This document shows, in pieces, positions 1-7,610 of a stretch of 15,278 nt of DNA. The notes below the pieces were generated by a model that saw only the letters and a list, made by a program, of their open reading frames with translations, was not told the origin of the DNA and did no database searches. Every line of letters starts with the position of its first letter. The stretch's first letter is position 1. The stretch covers positions 1-15,278 of the forward strand of contig JAEWAD010000033.1 in the NCBI GenBank assembly GCA_023391905.1. The letters are read 5' to 3'. Position numbers and translations under genes: made by a program. Source of the DNA: Pseudomonadota bacterium. Lineage in GTDB: Bacteria > Pseudomonadota > Alphaproteobacteria > Rhizobiales > Kaistiaceae.

Positions 1-1073
1 ATGGAGACGAGCTTGCCGTCGCGCTCCACGTGCCAGAAGGTCCAGCCGTTGCAGGAGGGGAAGCCCTGCGTCAGCGCGCCGATCTTGTGGATCGAGCCGA
101 CGATGGGGCCGAGCGCCAGCGTGCCGTCGGCACGCACCGTCGCCTTGTGGCGGCGGCGTTCGTCCACGAGCGTTTCGCCCGCCTTCACGTAGCCGCCTTC
201 GATCAGCGACAGGAACGGCACGCGCACTTCCGTGCGCTTCTCCGGCGGAGCGGCGACCGAGACGTCGTCGAGCGGAACGACCGCATCGATGCGCTTGCGC
301 GCGGCCTTCGCATAGGTCGGATCGCGCTCGAGGCCGATGAAATTGCGGCCGAGGAGCTTTGCAACCGCGCCGGTGGTGCCGGAGCCGAAGAATGGGTCGA
401 GCACCACATCGCCTGGATTGGACGAGGAGAGCAGCACGCGGGCGAGCAGCGCTTCCGGCTTCTGGGTCGGGTGCAGCTTCTGCCCCTCGCCGTCCTTCAG
501 CCGCTCGTGGCCGGTGCAGATCGGCAGCAGCCAGTCGGAGCGCATCTGCACGTCGTCATTGAAGGCCTTCATGGCCTCGTAGTTGAACGTGTATTTCGAG
601 CCCTGGCCGCGCGAAGCCCAGATCATGGTCTCATGCGCATTGGTGAAGCGCTTGCCGCGGAAGTTCGGCATCGGGTTCGACTTGCGCCAGACGACGTCGT
701 TCAGGATCCAGAAGCCGAGATCCTGCAGCGTCGCGCCGACGCGGAAGATGTTGTGATAGGAGCCGATGACCCAGAGCGCGCCATCCGGCTTCAGCACCCG
801 GCGCACGGCCAGCAGCCAGGCGCGGGTGAAGGCGTCATAGGCTTCGAAGGAAGCGAACTGGTCCCAGTGATCGTCGACGGCGTCGACCACGGAATGGTCC
901 GGACGGGTCAGGCCGCCGGCCAGCTGCAGATTGTAGGGCGGATCGGCGAACACGAGATCGACCGACGCTGACGGCAGCTTCTCGAGCGCGGCGACGCAAT
1001 CGCCCTTGATGATGGTATCAAGCCAGGGCGCCTTGTGCGCGACCTCGGCTGGCTTCCGAGCGAGTGCCTTCAT
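1..1073 (-). CDS. ccrM: CcrM-type adenine DNA methyltransferase (GANTC), C-terminus cut by window edge
   Basis: This enzyme moves a methyl group from S-adenosylmethionine to the adenine N6 of GANTC sites and is the cell-cycle methylase of alphaproteobacteria. The catalytic motif DPPYNL lies at residues 44-49 and the SAM-binding motif DPFFGTGTTG at about 226-235, the order of beta-class methylases. The C-terminal CcrM extension is present, with the CNGWTFWH signature near residues 341-348. The frame runs off the left edge after 357 codons, and Caulobacter CcrM is 358 residues, so probably only a few codons are missing. The ATG at 1073 is preceded by GGGGAG with an 8-base spacer. The gene is divergent from the VWA gene, and TTAACCAT-type boxes upstream suggest CtrA control. 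I am very sure of the family; GANTC specificity follows from family membership. Confidence 0.96.
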   Translation of the reverse strand, partial: MKALARKPAEVAHKAPWLDTIIKGDCVAALEKLPSASVDLVFADPPYNLQLAGGLTRPDHSVVDAVDDHWDQFASFEAYDAFTRAWLLAVRRVLKPDGALWVIGSYHNIFRVGATLQDLGFWILNDVVWRKSNPMPNFRGKRFTNAHETMIWASRGQGSKYTFNYEAMKAFNDDVQMRSDWLLPICTGHERLKDGEGQKLHPTQKPEALLARVLLSSSNPGDVVLDPFFGSGTTGAVAKLLGRNFIGLERDPTYAKAARKRIDAVVPLDDVSVAAPPEKRTEVRVPFLSLIEGGYVKAGETLVDERRRHKATVRADGTLALGPIVGSIHKIGALTQGFPSCNGWTFWHVERDGKLVS

Positions 1074-1107
1074 TACCCAACTCCCCGACGCAACAGAACA
1101 TGCGCCT

Positions 1108-1164
1108 ATGGTTAGCGAACAGGGTGAAGGAGGCGTTAGCAAGCATGGTTAACCAATTGTAACC
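1108..1164 (-). promoter_or_regulatory. CtrA-like half-sites upstream of ccrM
   Basis: Read toward ccrM, TTAACCAT lies at 1152-1145 and the near-copy CTAACCAT at 1115-1108. The first is embedded in an imperfect palindrome, GGTTA-N8-TAACC, at 1147-1164. TTAACCAT resembles the half-site bound by CtrA in rhizobia and Brucella, and ccrM is a known CtrA target in Caulobacter. The classical TTAA-N7-TTAA spacing is not exact here. The region lies between divergent genes, so the VWA gene could also be affected. The sequence is as seen; binding is inferred. Confidence 0.5.
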
Positions 1165-1272
1165 GCGCCGGATTGCACGTTTTTTTGGTCATCCGACATC
1201 GTTTTGCCGAAACTCTTGGGTTATGGTTTCGGCCCGAAAGGCCCGGCGCCGGGTCGCTTGATCGAGGCTGAC

Positions 1273-2718
1273 ATGATCCGCGGTTTTCTTGCCCTGCCGG
1301 CTGCGCTGGCGCTTCTGTGCGCATCGAGCGCCGCCGTGCTCGCCGACGATGTGATGCTGGTGTTCGACGCTTCGGCGTCGATGGCCGGCAAGCTCGGCCG
1401 TGACCGCAAGATCGATCTGGTCGCGGAGAGCATCGAGGCGGCCGTCGCCGACTTCCCGACCGAGGCGCGCATCGGCCTGCTGGCCTTCGGCGCCAAGAGC
1501 AAGACGAGCTGCACCGACGCCGCCGTCGTGGTGAAGCCGCAACGGAACGGCAACGACGCCGTCACGGCCGCGGCCGCCAAGCTGACGCCGCGCGGCAAGG
1601 CGCCGCTCGCCGTCGCCGTCGAGCGCGCCGCCAACGCCATCAACTACCGCAGCGAGCGCGCCACGGTGATCGTGTTCGTCGACAAGGTCGAGGCCTGCGA
1701 CGCCAATCCCTGCGTGCTGGCGGAATCGCTTGCGACCCGCGCCAAGGACCTGACGGTCGAGGTGATCGGCCTCGGCCTCGACGAGAAGGAGATCGAGCAG
1801 GTCGCCTGCCTCGCCGACAAGACCGGCGGCAAGTTCATCAACGCCAAGGACGGCACAGACGTCGCCGGCGGCCTCGCCGCCGCGCTCGCCGCCGCCAAGG
1901 CGCCGCCGCCCAACCTGCCTTCGGCCAGCCTCGACGCACCGGAGAAGGTCATGCAGTCGGCCGTGTTCGAGATCGGCTATGACGGCCCGAAGCTGAAGGG
2001 CGATCGCGTGCAGATCGTCTGGCCGGGCCTGCCGGCCGGATCGGAGATCCGCAGCGCGCTCGTCGCCAAGGACGGCAAGAAGCGCAAGCTGCGCGCGCCG
2101 ACCGAGGCCGGCGTCTACGAACTGCGCTACTACCATCCCAAGCTCAACGTCGTGCTTGCGGCGCGGCCGATCGAGGTCGAGGTCAAGCCGGTGACCGTCA
2201 GCGTCGCCGAACGGATCGGCGCCGGCGCGCCGCTGACCGTGAACTGGACGGGTCCGGCCGCCGCCAAGGACGAATTGCAGATCGCCCCGCTCGACGCCTC
2301 GCCCGCCATCAAGCTCGCCGCGCTTCCCGTCAACAAGGACGGCCTCGCCCTCCCCTTCATCGCGCCGACCACGCCCGGCCGCTACGAGGCGCGCTACGTC
2401 TCGGCCGCGGACGGCGCCATCGCCGCGAAGGCCACCTTCACCGTCGACCCGCCTTCGGCCTCGATCAAGGGCCCCGAGAAGGCGGAGGCCGGCAGCCGCA
2501 TCGCGGTCGACTGGACCGGTCCCGGCGCGCGCTTCGACGACATCGTCATCGCCCGTGCCGGCATGGACGCCGGCGACCACCTGACGCTGGCGCGCATCCG
2601 GCCCGACCGCTCGACGGTCCACATCCAGGTGCCGCGCGAGGCCGGCCAGTACGAACTGCGCTACATCGCCGGCGACGGCACGGTGATCTTCGCCCGCGCG
2701 CCGATCACGGTGCGCTGA
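1273..2718 (+). CDS. Exported von Willebrand factor A protein with three Ig-like repeats
   Basis: The 481-residue product starts with a signal peptide, with probable cleavage after AVLA at residue 24, so it acts in the periplasm or outside the cell. A VWA domain fills about residues 26-205 and begins with the metal-site motif DASAS (32-36). The usual MIDAS threonine in a G-x-T-P-L context is alanine here (GKAPL, A110), and the later SDG-like position reads VDK (136-138). Three Ig-like repeats of about 85 residues follow, each with a tryptophan strand (IVW, VNW, VDW) and a closing YELRY or YEARY motif near 282, 371 and 460. I chose the ATG at 1273 because GAGG sits 5 bases upstream and a signal peptide follows; the upstream open frame adds nothing recognisable. 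The role is unknown, and protein binding is likely. A GGCGGC/GCCGCC stem at 2744-2768 follows the stop, without a T-tract. Confidence 0.85.
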   Translation: MIRGFLALPAALALLCASSAAVLADDVMLVFDASASMAGKLGRDRKIDLVAESIEAAVADFPTEARIGLLAFGAKSKTSCTDAAVVVKPQRNGNDAVTAAAAKLTPRGKAPLAVAVERAANAINYRSERATVIVFVDKVEACDANPCVLAESLATRAKDLTVEVIGLGLDEKEIEQVACLADKTGGKFINAKDGTDVAGGLAAALAAAKAPPPNLPSASLDAPEKVMQSAVFEIGYDGPKLKGDRVQIVWPGLPAGSEIRSALVAKDGKKRKLRAPTEAGVYELRYYHPKLNVVLAARPIEVEVKPVTVSVAERIGAGAPLTVNWTGPAAAKDELQIAPLDASPAIKLAALPVNKDGLALPFIAPTTPGRYEARYVSAADGAIAAKATFTVDPPSASIKGPEKAEAGSRIAVDWTGPGARFDDIVIARAGMDAGDHLTLARIRPDRSTVHIQVPREAGQYELRYIAGDGTVIFARAPITVR

Positions 2719-2889
2719 GCGGCCTCCGGCGCAGAGACAAGCAGGCGGCAATCTGATAGAGAGCCGCCAGGCTTGCGGGATCGGCCGCCCTCGGCGCCCG
2801 GTTCCGCCTCACCCCTCCCCGCATTGTCTCGCCTCCGGAATCGCCCGCGACGCGCCGGGACCATGCCCAGACTGATCGGAAAGTCCTCC

Positions 2890-3570
2890 ATGCTCGTGCT
2901 CTTCGATTGCGACGGTGTGCTCGTCGATTCCGAAATCATCTCTTCCCGCGTCGACAGCGAGCGGCTCACCGCCATCGGCTACGAGATCTCCGTCGAGGAG
3001 ATGTCGCACCGTTTCGCCGGCCTGACCTGGGAGCGCGCCGCCAAGCTGATCGAGGCGGATCTCGGCTATTCGCTGCCCGAGAACTTCCACGACGAGACCA
3101 ACGCCGAACTCGACCGGCGCCTCGCCAAGGACCTGCAGATCATCCCGGGCGTGCAGGAGATGCTCGACAAGCTCGACTACCCGCGCTGCATCTGCTCGAA
3201 CTCCTCGCCCGAGCGGCTCAAGATCTCGCTGACCAAGACCGAGCTCTACAACCGCTTCCGGCCCTACATCTTCTCGGCCGTCGCCGTCCGCAACAAGCAG
3301 CCGAAGCCGGCGCCGGACGTCTACCTGCACGGCGCGGCGGAGTTCGGCGTCGATCCGAAGGACTGCATCGTCATCGAGGATTCGACGCACGGCATCCACG
3401 CCGGCCGCGCCGCCGGCATGCGCGTCATCGGCTTCACGGGCGGCTCGCACTCCTGGCCCGGCCATGCCGACGCGCTGACCGCCGCCGGCGCCATCACGGT
3501 GATCAACCGCATGGCCGATCTGCCGGCGACGATCGAGGCGCTGGCCGCCTGGAACCCCGAAGACGTCTGA
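2890..3570 (+). CDS. HAD-superfamily (subfamily IA) phosphatase
   Basis: This is a small-molecule phosphatase or phosphoglucomutase-like enzyme of 226 residues. Motif I is DCDGVLVDSE from residue 6, with nucleophile D6 and acid D8. A helical cap follows. Motif II is the serine of CSNS (S103), motif III the lysine of KPAPD (K139) and motif IV IEDST (E163, D164), so the full catalytic set is present. It resembles the YieH / 6-phosphogluconate and phosphoglycolate phosphatase group, but the substrate cannot be read from the sequence. The ATG at 2890 has GGAAAG six bases upstream; an in-frame ATG at 2863 would add nine residues with a poorer ribosome site. The gene lies 16 bases before bioY and is probably co-transcribed with it. 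A functional link to biotin is possible but unproven. Confidence 0.88.
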   Translation: MLVLFDCDGVLVDSEIISSRVDSERLTAIGYEISVEEMSHRFAGLTWERAAKLIEADLGYSLPENFHDETNAELDRRLAKDLQIIPGVQEMLDKLDYPRCICSNSSPERLKISLTKTELYNRFRPYIFSAVAVRNKQPKPAPDVYLHGAAEFGVDPKDCIVIEDSTHGIHAGRAAGMRVIGFTGGSHSWPGHADALTAAGAITVINRMADLPATIEALAAWNPEDV

Positions 3571-3586
3571 TCGGCAGGAGCCTGAC

Positions 3587-4168
3587 TTGGCCAAGACGCC
3601 CTCGAACGCCTTCGTACCGCTCCTGAACGCGGAGCGGTCCGCGGCGCAGATCGCGATCCTCGTCGCCTGCGGGGCGTTGTTCCTCGCGGCGGCGTCCTAC
3701 GTCTCGGTGCCGATGGTGCCGGTGCCGGTGACGATGCAGACCTACGCGGTCATGCTCGTCGGCGCACTGGCCGGCTGGCGGTTCGGCGCGCTGATCGTTC
3801 TCGTCTGGCTCGCGGCCGGCCTCGCCGGCCTGCCGGTGCTCGCCGGCGGCGCGGGCTGCGCGGCCCCCTTCATGGGGCCGACCGCCGGCTATCTCGTAAG
3901 CTTCCCCTTCGCCGCCGCCTTCTGCGGCTGGATGGCAGAACGCGGCTGGACGCGCCGGATCGGACCGTCCTTCCTCGGCTTCCTGCTGGCGCAGGCGATC
4001 TGCCTCGTCCCCGGTGCAGGGTGGCTCGCCACCTTCGTCGGCCCAGCCAAGGCGCTCGCCTTCGGCGTGACGCCCTTCCTGGTCGGCGCCGTCATCAAGG
4101 CCGCGCTCGCGGTCTGCACCATCGCCGTTGCCAGCCGCTTCGCCGGCGCACGCGCTTCCGCGCCGTGA
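3587..4168 (+). CDS. bioY: Biotin transporter BioY (S component), TTG start
   Basis: BioY is the membrane-embedded, biotin-binding S component of ECF transporters. In many alphaproteobacteria it occurs without linked EcfA/EcfT subunits and can act alone or with shared ones. The 193-residue product has about six membrane segments, the family motif VPVTMQT at 46-52, and a GLPVLAGG...FMGPTAGYL stretch at 81-103. No ATG fits the N-terminus. The start is TTG at 3587, with AGGAG six bases upstream at 3576-3580. The gene follows the HAD phosphatase by 16 bases, and its stop overlaps the GTG of the DUF1284 gene. No ecfA or ecfT gene lies in the window, and I saw no BioR-type palindrome upstream. Confidence 0.93.
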   Translation: MAKTPSNAFVPLLNAERSAAQIAILVACGALFLAAASYVSVPMVPVPVTMQTYAVMLVGALAGWRFGALIVLVWLAAGLAGLPVLAGGAGCAAPFMGPTAGYLVSFPFAAAFCGWMAERGWTRRIGPSFLGFLLAQAICLVPGAGWLATFVGPAKALAFGVTPFLVGAVIKAALAVCTIAVASRFAGARASAP

Positions 4169-4590
4169 CAGTCCGGCTTCGCGCCCATCACCTGCTCTGC
4201 ATGCTGACCTATGTCGGCAAGGGCTACACGCCGGATTTCTGCACCAACTATGACGGGATCGCCGCGCGGCTGACGCGCGGCGAGGAAATCGAGATCGTCG
4301 ACGGGCCCGACGATGTCTGCGCGCCGCTGCTTTCGACCGAGGCGCCGCATTGCCACAACGAGAGCGTGCTCGTCCGCGACGCGGAAGCAGCGGCCACGGT
4401 CGCCGCCCTGCTCGACGCCCCGGTGAAGCCGGGCTTCCGGCTTTCCCTCGACGCCATGACGCTCGCCCGCTTCCGCGCCGCCTTCGCCGCCGGAACGACG
4501 CGCACCGCCTGCGGCGGCTGCGAATGGTCAGGGCTCTGCGACAGCGTCGCTGGCGGTGGCTTCCAGGGTACTCGGCTCGATAGGGCCTGA
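4165..4590 (+). CDS. DUF1284 cysteine-rich protein, translationally coupled to bioY
   Basis: The 141-residue protein begins MTVRLRAHHLLCML, typical of DUF1284, a family of unknown function suggested to bind iron-sulfur. It holds seven cysteines (C12, C26, C52, C63, C116, C119, C125), including C-x2-C-x5-C at the C-terminus (CGGCEWSGLC) and histidines at H8, H9, H62 and H64. No signal peptide or membrane segment is visible, so it is probably cytosolic. The GTG start overlaps the bioY TGA by three bases (GTGA), and no Shine-Dalgarno sequence is visible before it, so translation should depend on ribosomes ending bioY. An open extension upstream is only bioY read in another frame. The link to biotin uptake is inferred from this coupling alone. 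Confidence 0.85.
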   Translation: MTVRLRAHHLLCMLTYVGKGYTPDFCTNYDGIAARLTRGEEIEIVDGPDDVCAPLLSTEAPHCHNESVLVRDAEAAATVAALLDAPVKPGFRLSLDAMTLARFRAAFAAGTTRTACGGCEWSGLCDSVAGGGFQGTRLDRA

Positions 4591-4603
4591 GCAGACAGAA
4601 AGC

Positions 4604-4650
4604 CCCTCACCCGACCCTCTGCCGCCCGCGGGAGAGGGTCGGGGTGAGGG
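4604..4650. repeat. Imperfect palindrome between converging genes, possible two-way terminator
   Basis: The left arm at 4604-4620 (CCCTCACCCGACCCTCT) pairs with the right arm at 4633-4650 except for one bulged base, around a 12-base GC-rich centre. It begins 13 bases after the DUF1284 stop and ends 6 bases before the gcvPB stop, filling the convergent gap. Elements of this CCCTCACCC...GGGTGAGGG kind recur between genes in many proteobacteria. No T-tract follows on either strand. It may end transcription or shield both 3' ends. Confidence 0.7.
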
Positions 4651-4656
4651 TTCCCC

Positions 4657-6237
4657 CTACTCCGCCGCGGCTGCCTCCACCCACGGCTCCGGCTTTTCCC
4701 ATTTGAGCTTTGGCGCACGCGCCGCGCGCGTCTCGTCGAGGCGGCGGCGCGGGGCGAAGCGCGGCGCCTGCTGGAAGCGCTCGAGATCGCCCGCCTTCGC
4801 CTTCATCACGAGATCGCGCAGCGTCGCGATGAAGAGGTCGAGCGAGGCCTTCGATTCCGACTCGGTCGGCTCGATCAGCATCGCCCCGTGCACGACGAGC
4901 GGGAAATACATCGTCATCGGGTGATAGCCCTCGTCGATCATCGCCTTGGCGAAATCGAGCGTGGTGACGCCGGTCCCCTCCAGGAACGTGTCGTCGAACA
5001 GCACCTCATGCATGCAGGTGCGGTCGCCGGACGGCTGGCTCATCAGGTCGCGCAGGCCGGCGCGGACATAGTTGGCGTTGAGCACCGCGTCCTCCGACGC
5101 CTGCTGCAGCCCATCCGCGCCATGCGACAGCATGTAGGAAAGCGCCCGCACGAACATGCCCATCTGGCCGTGGAAGGCGGTCATGCGGCCGAAGGGTGTT
5201 TCCCCCGGCAACAGGGCCTCTTCGCTCTCGACCAGCACCGGACCATCAGCCTCGACGCGGACGAAGGGTAGCGGCGCGAAGGCGGCGAGGCGTTCCGAGA
5301 GCACGACAGGGCCCGCGCCCGGACCGCCACCACCATGCGGCGTCGAAAACGTCTTGTGCAGGTTGATGTGCATGGCGTCGACGCCGAGCTCGCCGACCTT
5401 GGCCTTGCCGACGATGGCGTTGAAGTTGGCGCCGTCGCAGTAGAAATAGGCGCCCGCCGCATGGATCGCCGCGGCGATCTCGACCACGTCGCGCTCGAAC
5501 AGGCCGCAGGTGTTCGGGTTGGTCAGCATGATCGCGGCGACGTCGGGCGACAGCAGCGCCTTGACCGCCTCGGGGGCGACGGTGCCGTCCGGACGCGCCG
5601 GCACCGTGACGACCTTGAAGCCGATCAGCGCGGCGGTCGCCGGGTTGGTGCCATGCGCCGATTCCGGCACCAGCACGATGTTGCGCGTCTCGCCCTTGGC
5701 GGCGATGGCGGCCTTGATCGCCATCATGCCGCAGAGCTCGCCATGCGCGCCGGCCTTGGGCGACAGGGCCACCGCCTTCATGCCGGTCATCTCGATCAGC
5801 CAGCGGCCGAGCTCGGCCATCAGTTCGACCGCGCCCTTGACCGTCGAGAGCGGCTGCAGCGGATGCACGTCGCCTATGCCGGGCAGCCGCGCCACCTTCT
5901 CGTTGAGGCGCGGATTGTGCTTCATCGTGCAGGAGCCGAGCGGATAGAGGCCGCTGTCGATGGCGTAGTTCTTCTGGCTGAGGCGCACATAGTGGCGCAT
6001 CGTTTCCGGCTCGGAGAGACCCGGCAGATCGATCGGCTGCCTGCGGGCGAGGCTGCCGAGGCGCGGCGCGAAGTCCGCCGGCTCGTCGAGATCGACGCCG
6101 GTGACGTCGTGCCGGCCGACCTCGAAGAGCAGTGCCTCTTCGATCTGCAGGGCGCGGTTGCCGGTGAAGGTATCGGGGATGGCCGACGTCGCGGCGGTGG
6201 CGGCGACGGTGGGGCGGCCCTTTGTGTTCATGCTCAT
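4657..6237 (-). CDS. gcvPB: Glycine dehydrogenase (decarboxylating) subunit 2, P-protein
   Basis: This is the C-terminal half of the split, pyridoxal-phosphate-dependent P-protein, which decarboxylates glycine and passes aminomethyl to the lipoyl arm of GcvH. The 526-residue product carries the PLP lysine in HINLHKTFS (K295), followed by the glycine-rich PHGGGGPGAGP loop. Also present are PESAHGTNPA (191-200) and SCTMKHNPR (102-110), all typical of subunit 2. The ATG at 6237 overlaps the gcvPA stop as ATGA and has GGAGG seven bases upstream; a second ATG two codons in is a weaker alternative. It is last in the gcvT-H-PA-PB operon, so its level should be set by the leader riboswitch and by coupling. 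The length is normal and no key residue is missing. Confidence 0.96.
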   Translation of the reverse strand: MSMNTKGRPTVAATAATSAIPDTFTGNRALQIEEALLFEVGRHDVTGVDLDEPADFAPRLGSLARRQPIDLPGLSEPETMRHYVRLSQKNYAIDSGLYPLGSCTMKHNPRLNEKVARLPGIGDVHPLQPLSTVKGAVELMAELGRWLIEMTGMKAVALSPKAGAHGELCGMMAIKAAIAAKGETRNIVLVPESAHGTNPATAALIGFKVVTVPARPDGTVAPEAVKALLSPDVAAIMLTNPNTCGLFERDVVEIAAAIHAAGAYFYCDGANFNAIVGKAKVGELGVDAMHINLHKTFSTPHGGGGPGAGPVVLSERLAAFAPLPFVRVEADGPVLVESEEALLPGETPFGRMTAFHGQMGMFVRALSYMLSHGADGLQQASEDAVLNANYVRAGLRDLMSQPSGDRTCMHEVLFDDTFLEGTGVTTLDFAKAMIDEGYHPMTMYFPLVVHGAMLIEPTESESKASLDLFIATLRDLVMKAKAGDLERFQQAPRFAPRRRLDETRAARAPKLKWEKPEPWVEAAAAE

Positions 6238-7577
6238 GCGAGCACCTCCGAAAGCGCGGCCACGAAGGCGGCGCGGTCTTCGTCCGTGTTCACTTCGGTC
6301 GAGGCGACGATCAGGAGATCGGCGAGCTCGCTCTTGCCCGGCTCGAGACGCGAGACGGGCACGCCGGCCAGAACGCCCTTGGCGATGAGCTTCTCGACAA
6401 TGTCAGCGGCATCGCCAGGCAGGCGGATCGTGAACTCGTTGAAGAACGAGTCATTCAAGAGGGTTACGCCTGGAAGCGCAGAAAGCGATTCCGCGAGCTT
6501 CACCGCATTGGCGTGGTTGATCCGCGCCAGCCGGGAGAGGCCCTTCTCGCCGAGCAGCGTCATATGGATCGTGAACGCCAGCGCGCAAAGCCCTGAATTC
6601 GTACAGATATTCGAGGTCGCCTTGTCACGGCGGATATGCTGCTCGCGGGTCGAGAGCGTCAGCACGAAGCCGCGCCTCCCTTCCGCGTCGACCGTCTCGC
6701 CGCAGAGCCTTCCCGGCATCTGGCGAACATATTTCAGCCGCGTCGCGAACAGACCGACATAGGGGCCGCCGAAGGAGAGCGCGTTGCCGATCGACTGGCC
6801 CTCGCCGACGACGATGTCGGCGCCCTGCGCGCCCGGCGGCTCGACGAGACCGAGCGACACCACCTCGGTGAAGACGGCGATCAACAGCGCGCCGACCTCG
6901 TGCGCCTTCGCCGCGATCGGCGCGAGGTCGATCAGGTGGCCGTAGACGGAAGGCGACTGCACGACGACGCAGGAAGTGTCGGCGTCGATCGAGGCCAGGA
7001 TGTCCTCGGTGCCGGTCGGATCGGCCGGCAGCGCGTCGACCGTGTCACCGGCCATCGGCGACAGCGATTCGACCACGGCGCGATACTGCGGATGCAGGCC
7101 GCCGGAGAGCACGGCCTTGCTGCGCTTGGTGATGCGGTGCGCCATCAGCACCGCCTCGACGGTGGCGGTGGAGCCGTCATACATCGAGGCGTTCGCCACC
7201 TCCATGCCGGTCAGATGCGCGACCTGGGTCTGGAACTCGAACAGATATTGCAGCGTCCCCTGCGTGATCTCCGGCTGGTACGGCGTGTAGGAGGTCAGGA
7301 ACTCGGACCTCTGGATGAGATGATCCACCGTCGCCGGCACATGGTGCTTGTAGGCGCCAGCGCCGACGAAGAACGGCACCGACGAGGCGGCGATGTTCTC
7401 AGCCGAAAGCCGTCCGAGCGTGCGCTCGACCGAGAGTTCGCCGGCGGCCTTGGGCAGGTCGAGGCCGTGGACGCGAAGATCGCTCGGAATGTCGGCGAAG
7501 AGGTCGTCGATCGAGCCGACGCCGATCGCGGCGAGCATCGCCTGCCGGTCGGCCTCGGAATGGGGGAGATAGCGCAT
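6234..7577 (-). CDS. gcvPA: Glycine dehydrogenase (decarboxylating) subunit 1, P-protein
   Basis: This is the N-terminal half of the split P-protein and works as a heterodimer with GcvPB. The 447-residue product has the standard subunit-1 start (MRYLPHSEAD...MLAAIG) and conserved stretches such as TPYQPEITQGTLQYLFEFQT and ANASMYDGSTA. Many Rhizobium and Brucella species carry a single GcvP of about 950 residues. Here two genes overlap by four bases. The start at 7577 has only a weak GGTAG ribosome site, and the gene lies 33 bases after gcvH, so it probably benefits from upstream translation. The sequence is intact from start to stop, and the split is not a frameshift because each half has its own start and the usual subunit ends. 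Confidence 0.96.
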   Translation of the reverse strand: MRYLPHSEADRQAMLAAIGVGSIDDLFADIPSDLRVHGLDLPKAAGELSVERTLGRLSAENIAASSVPFFVGAGAYKHHVPATVDHLIQRSEFLTSYTPYQPEITQGTLQYLFEFQTQVAHLTGMEVANASMYDGSTATVEAVLMAHRITKRSKAVLSGGLHPQYRAVVESLSPMAGDTVDALPADPTGTEDILASIDADTSCVVVQSPSVYGHLIDLAPIAAKAHEVGALLIAVFTEVVSLGLVEPPGAQGADIVVGEGQSIGNALSFGGPYVGLFATRLKYVRQMPGRLCGETVDAEGRRGFVLTLSTREQHIRRDKATSNICTNSGLCALAFTIHMTLLGEKGLSRLARINHANAVKLAESLSALPGVTLLNDSFFNEFTIRLPGDAADIVEKLIAKGVLAGVPVSRLEPGKSELADLLIVASTEVNTDEDRAAFVAALSEVLA

Positions 7578-7610
7578 GGGACTACCGTTCAGGTTTGGAT
7601 CGGGAGCGCG

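Noticed and set aside
30..971. 313-codon plus-strand open frame at the left end
   Set aside because: It is the antisense of ccrM, whose DPPYNL, FxGxG and CNGWTFWH motifs are all on the minus strand.
1180..1186. Run of seven T as an intrinsic terminator
   Set aside because: No stable stem precedes it, and it sits in a divergent promoter region where no transcript should end.
1189..2751. Long minus-strand open frame of 520 codons opposite the VWA gene
   Set aside because: It is Arg/Asp/Gly-rich with no domain and lies opposite a gene with signal peptide and VWA motifs. High GC makes such shadows common.
2719..2889. BioR-like operator upstream of the HAD-bioY genes
   Set aside because: CTGATAGA near 2755 is not a palindrome of the TTATNNATAA kind, so no operator is supported.
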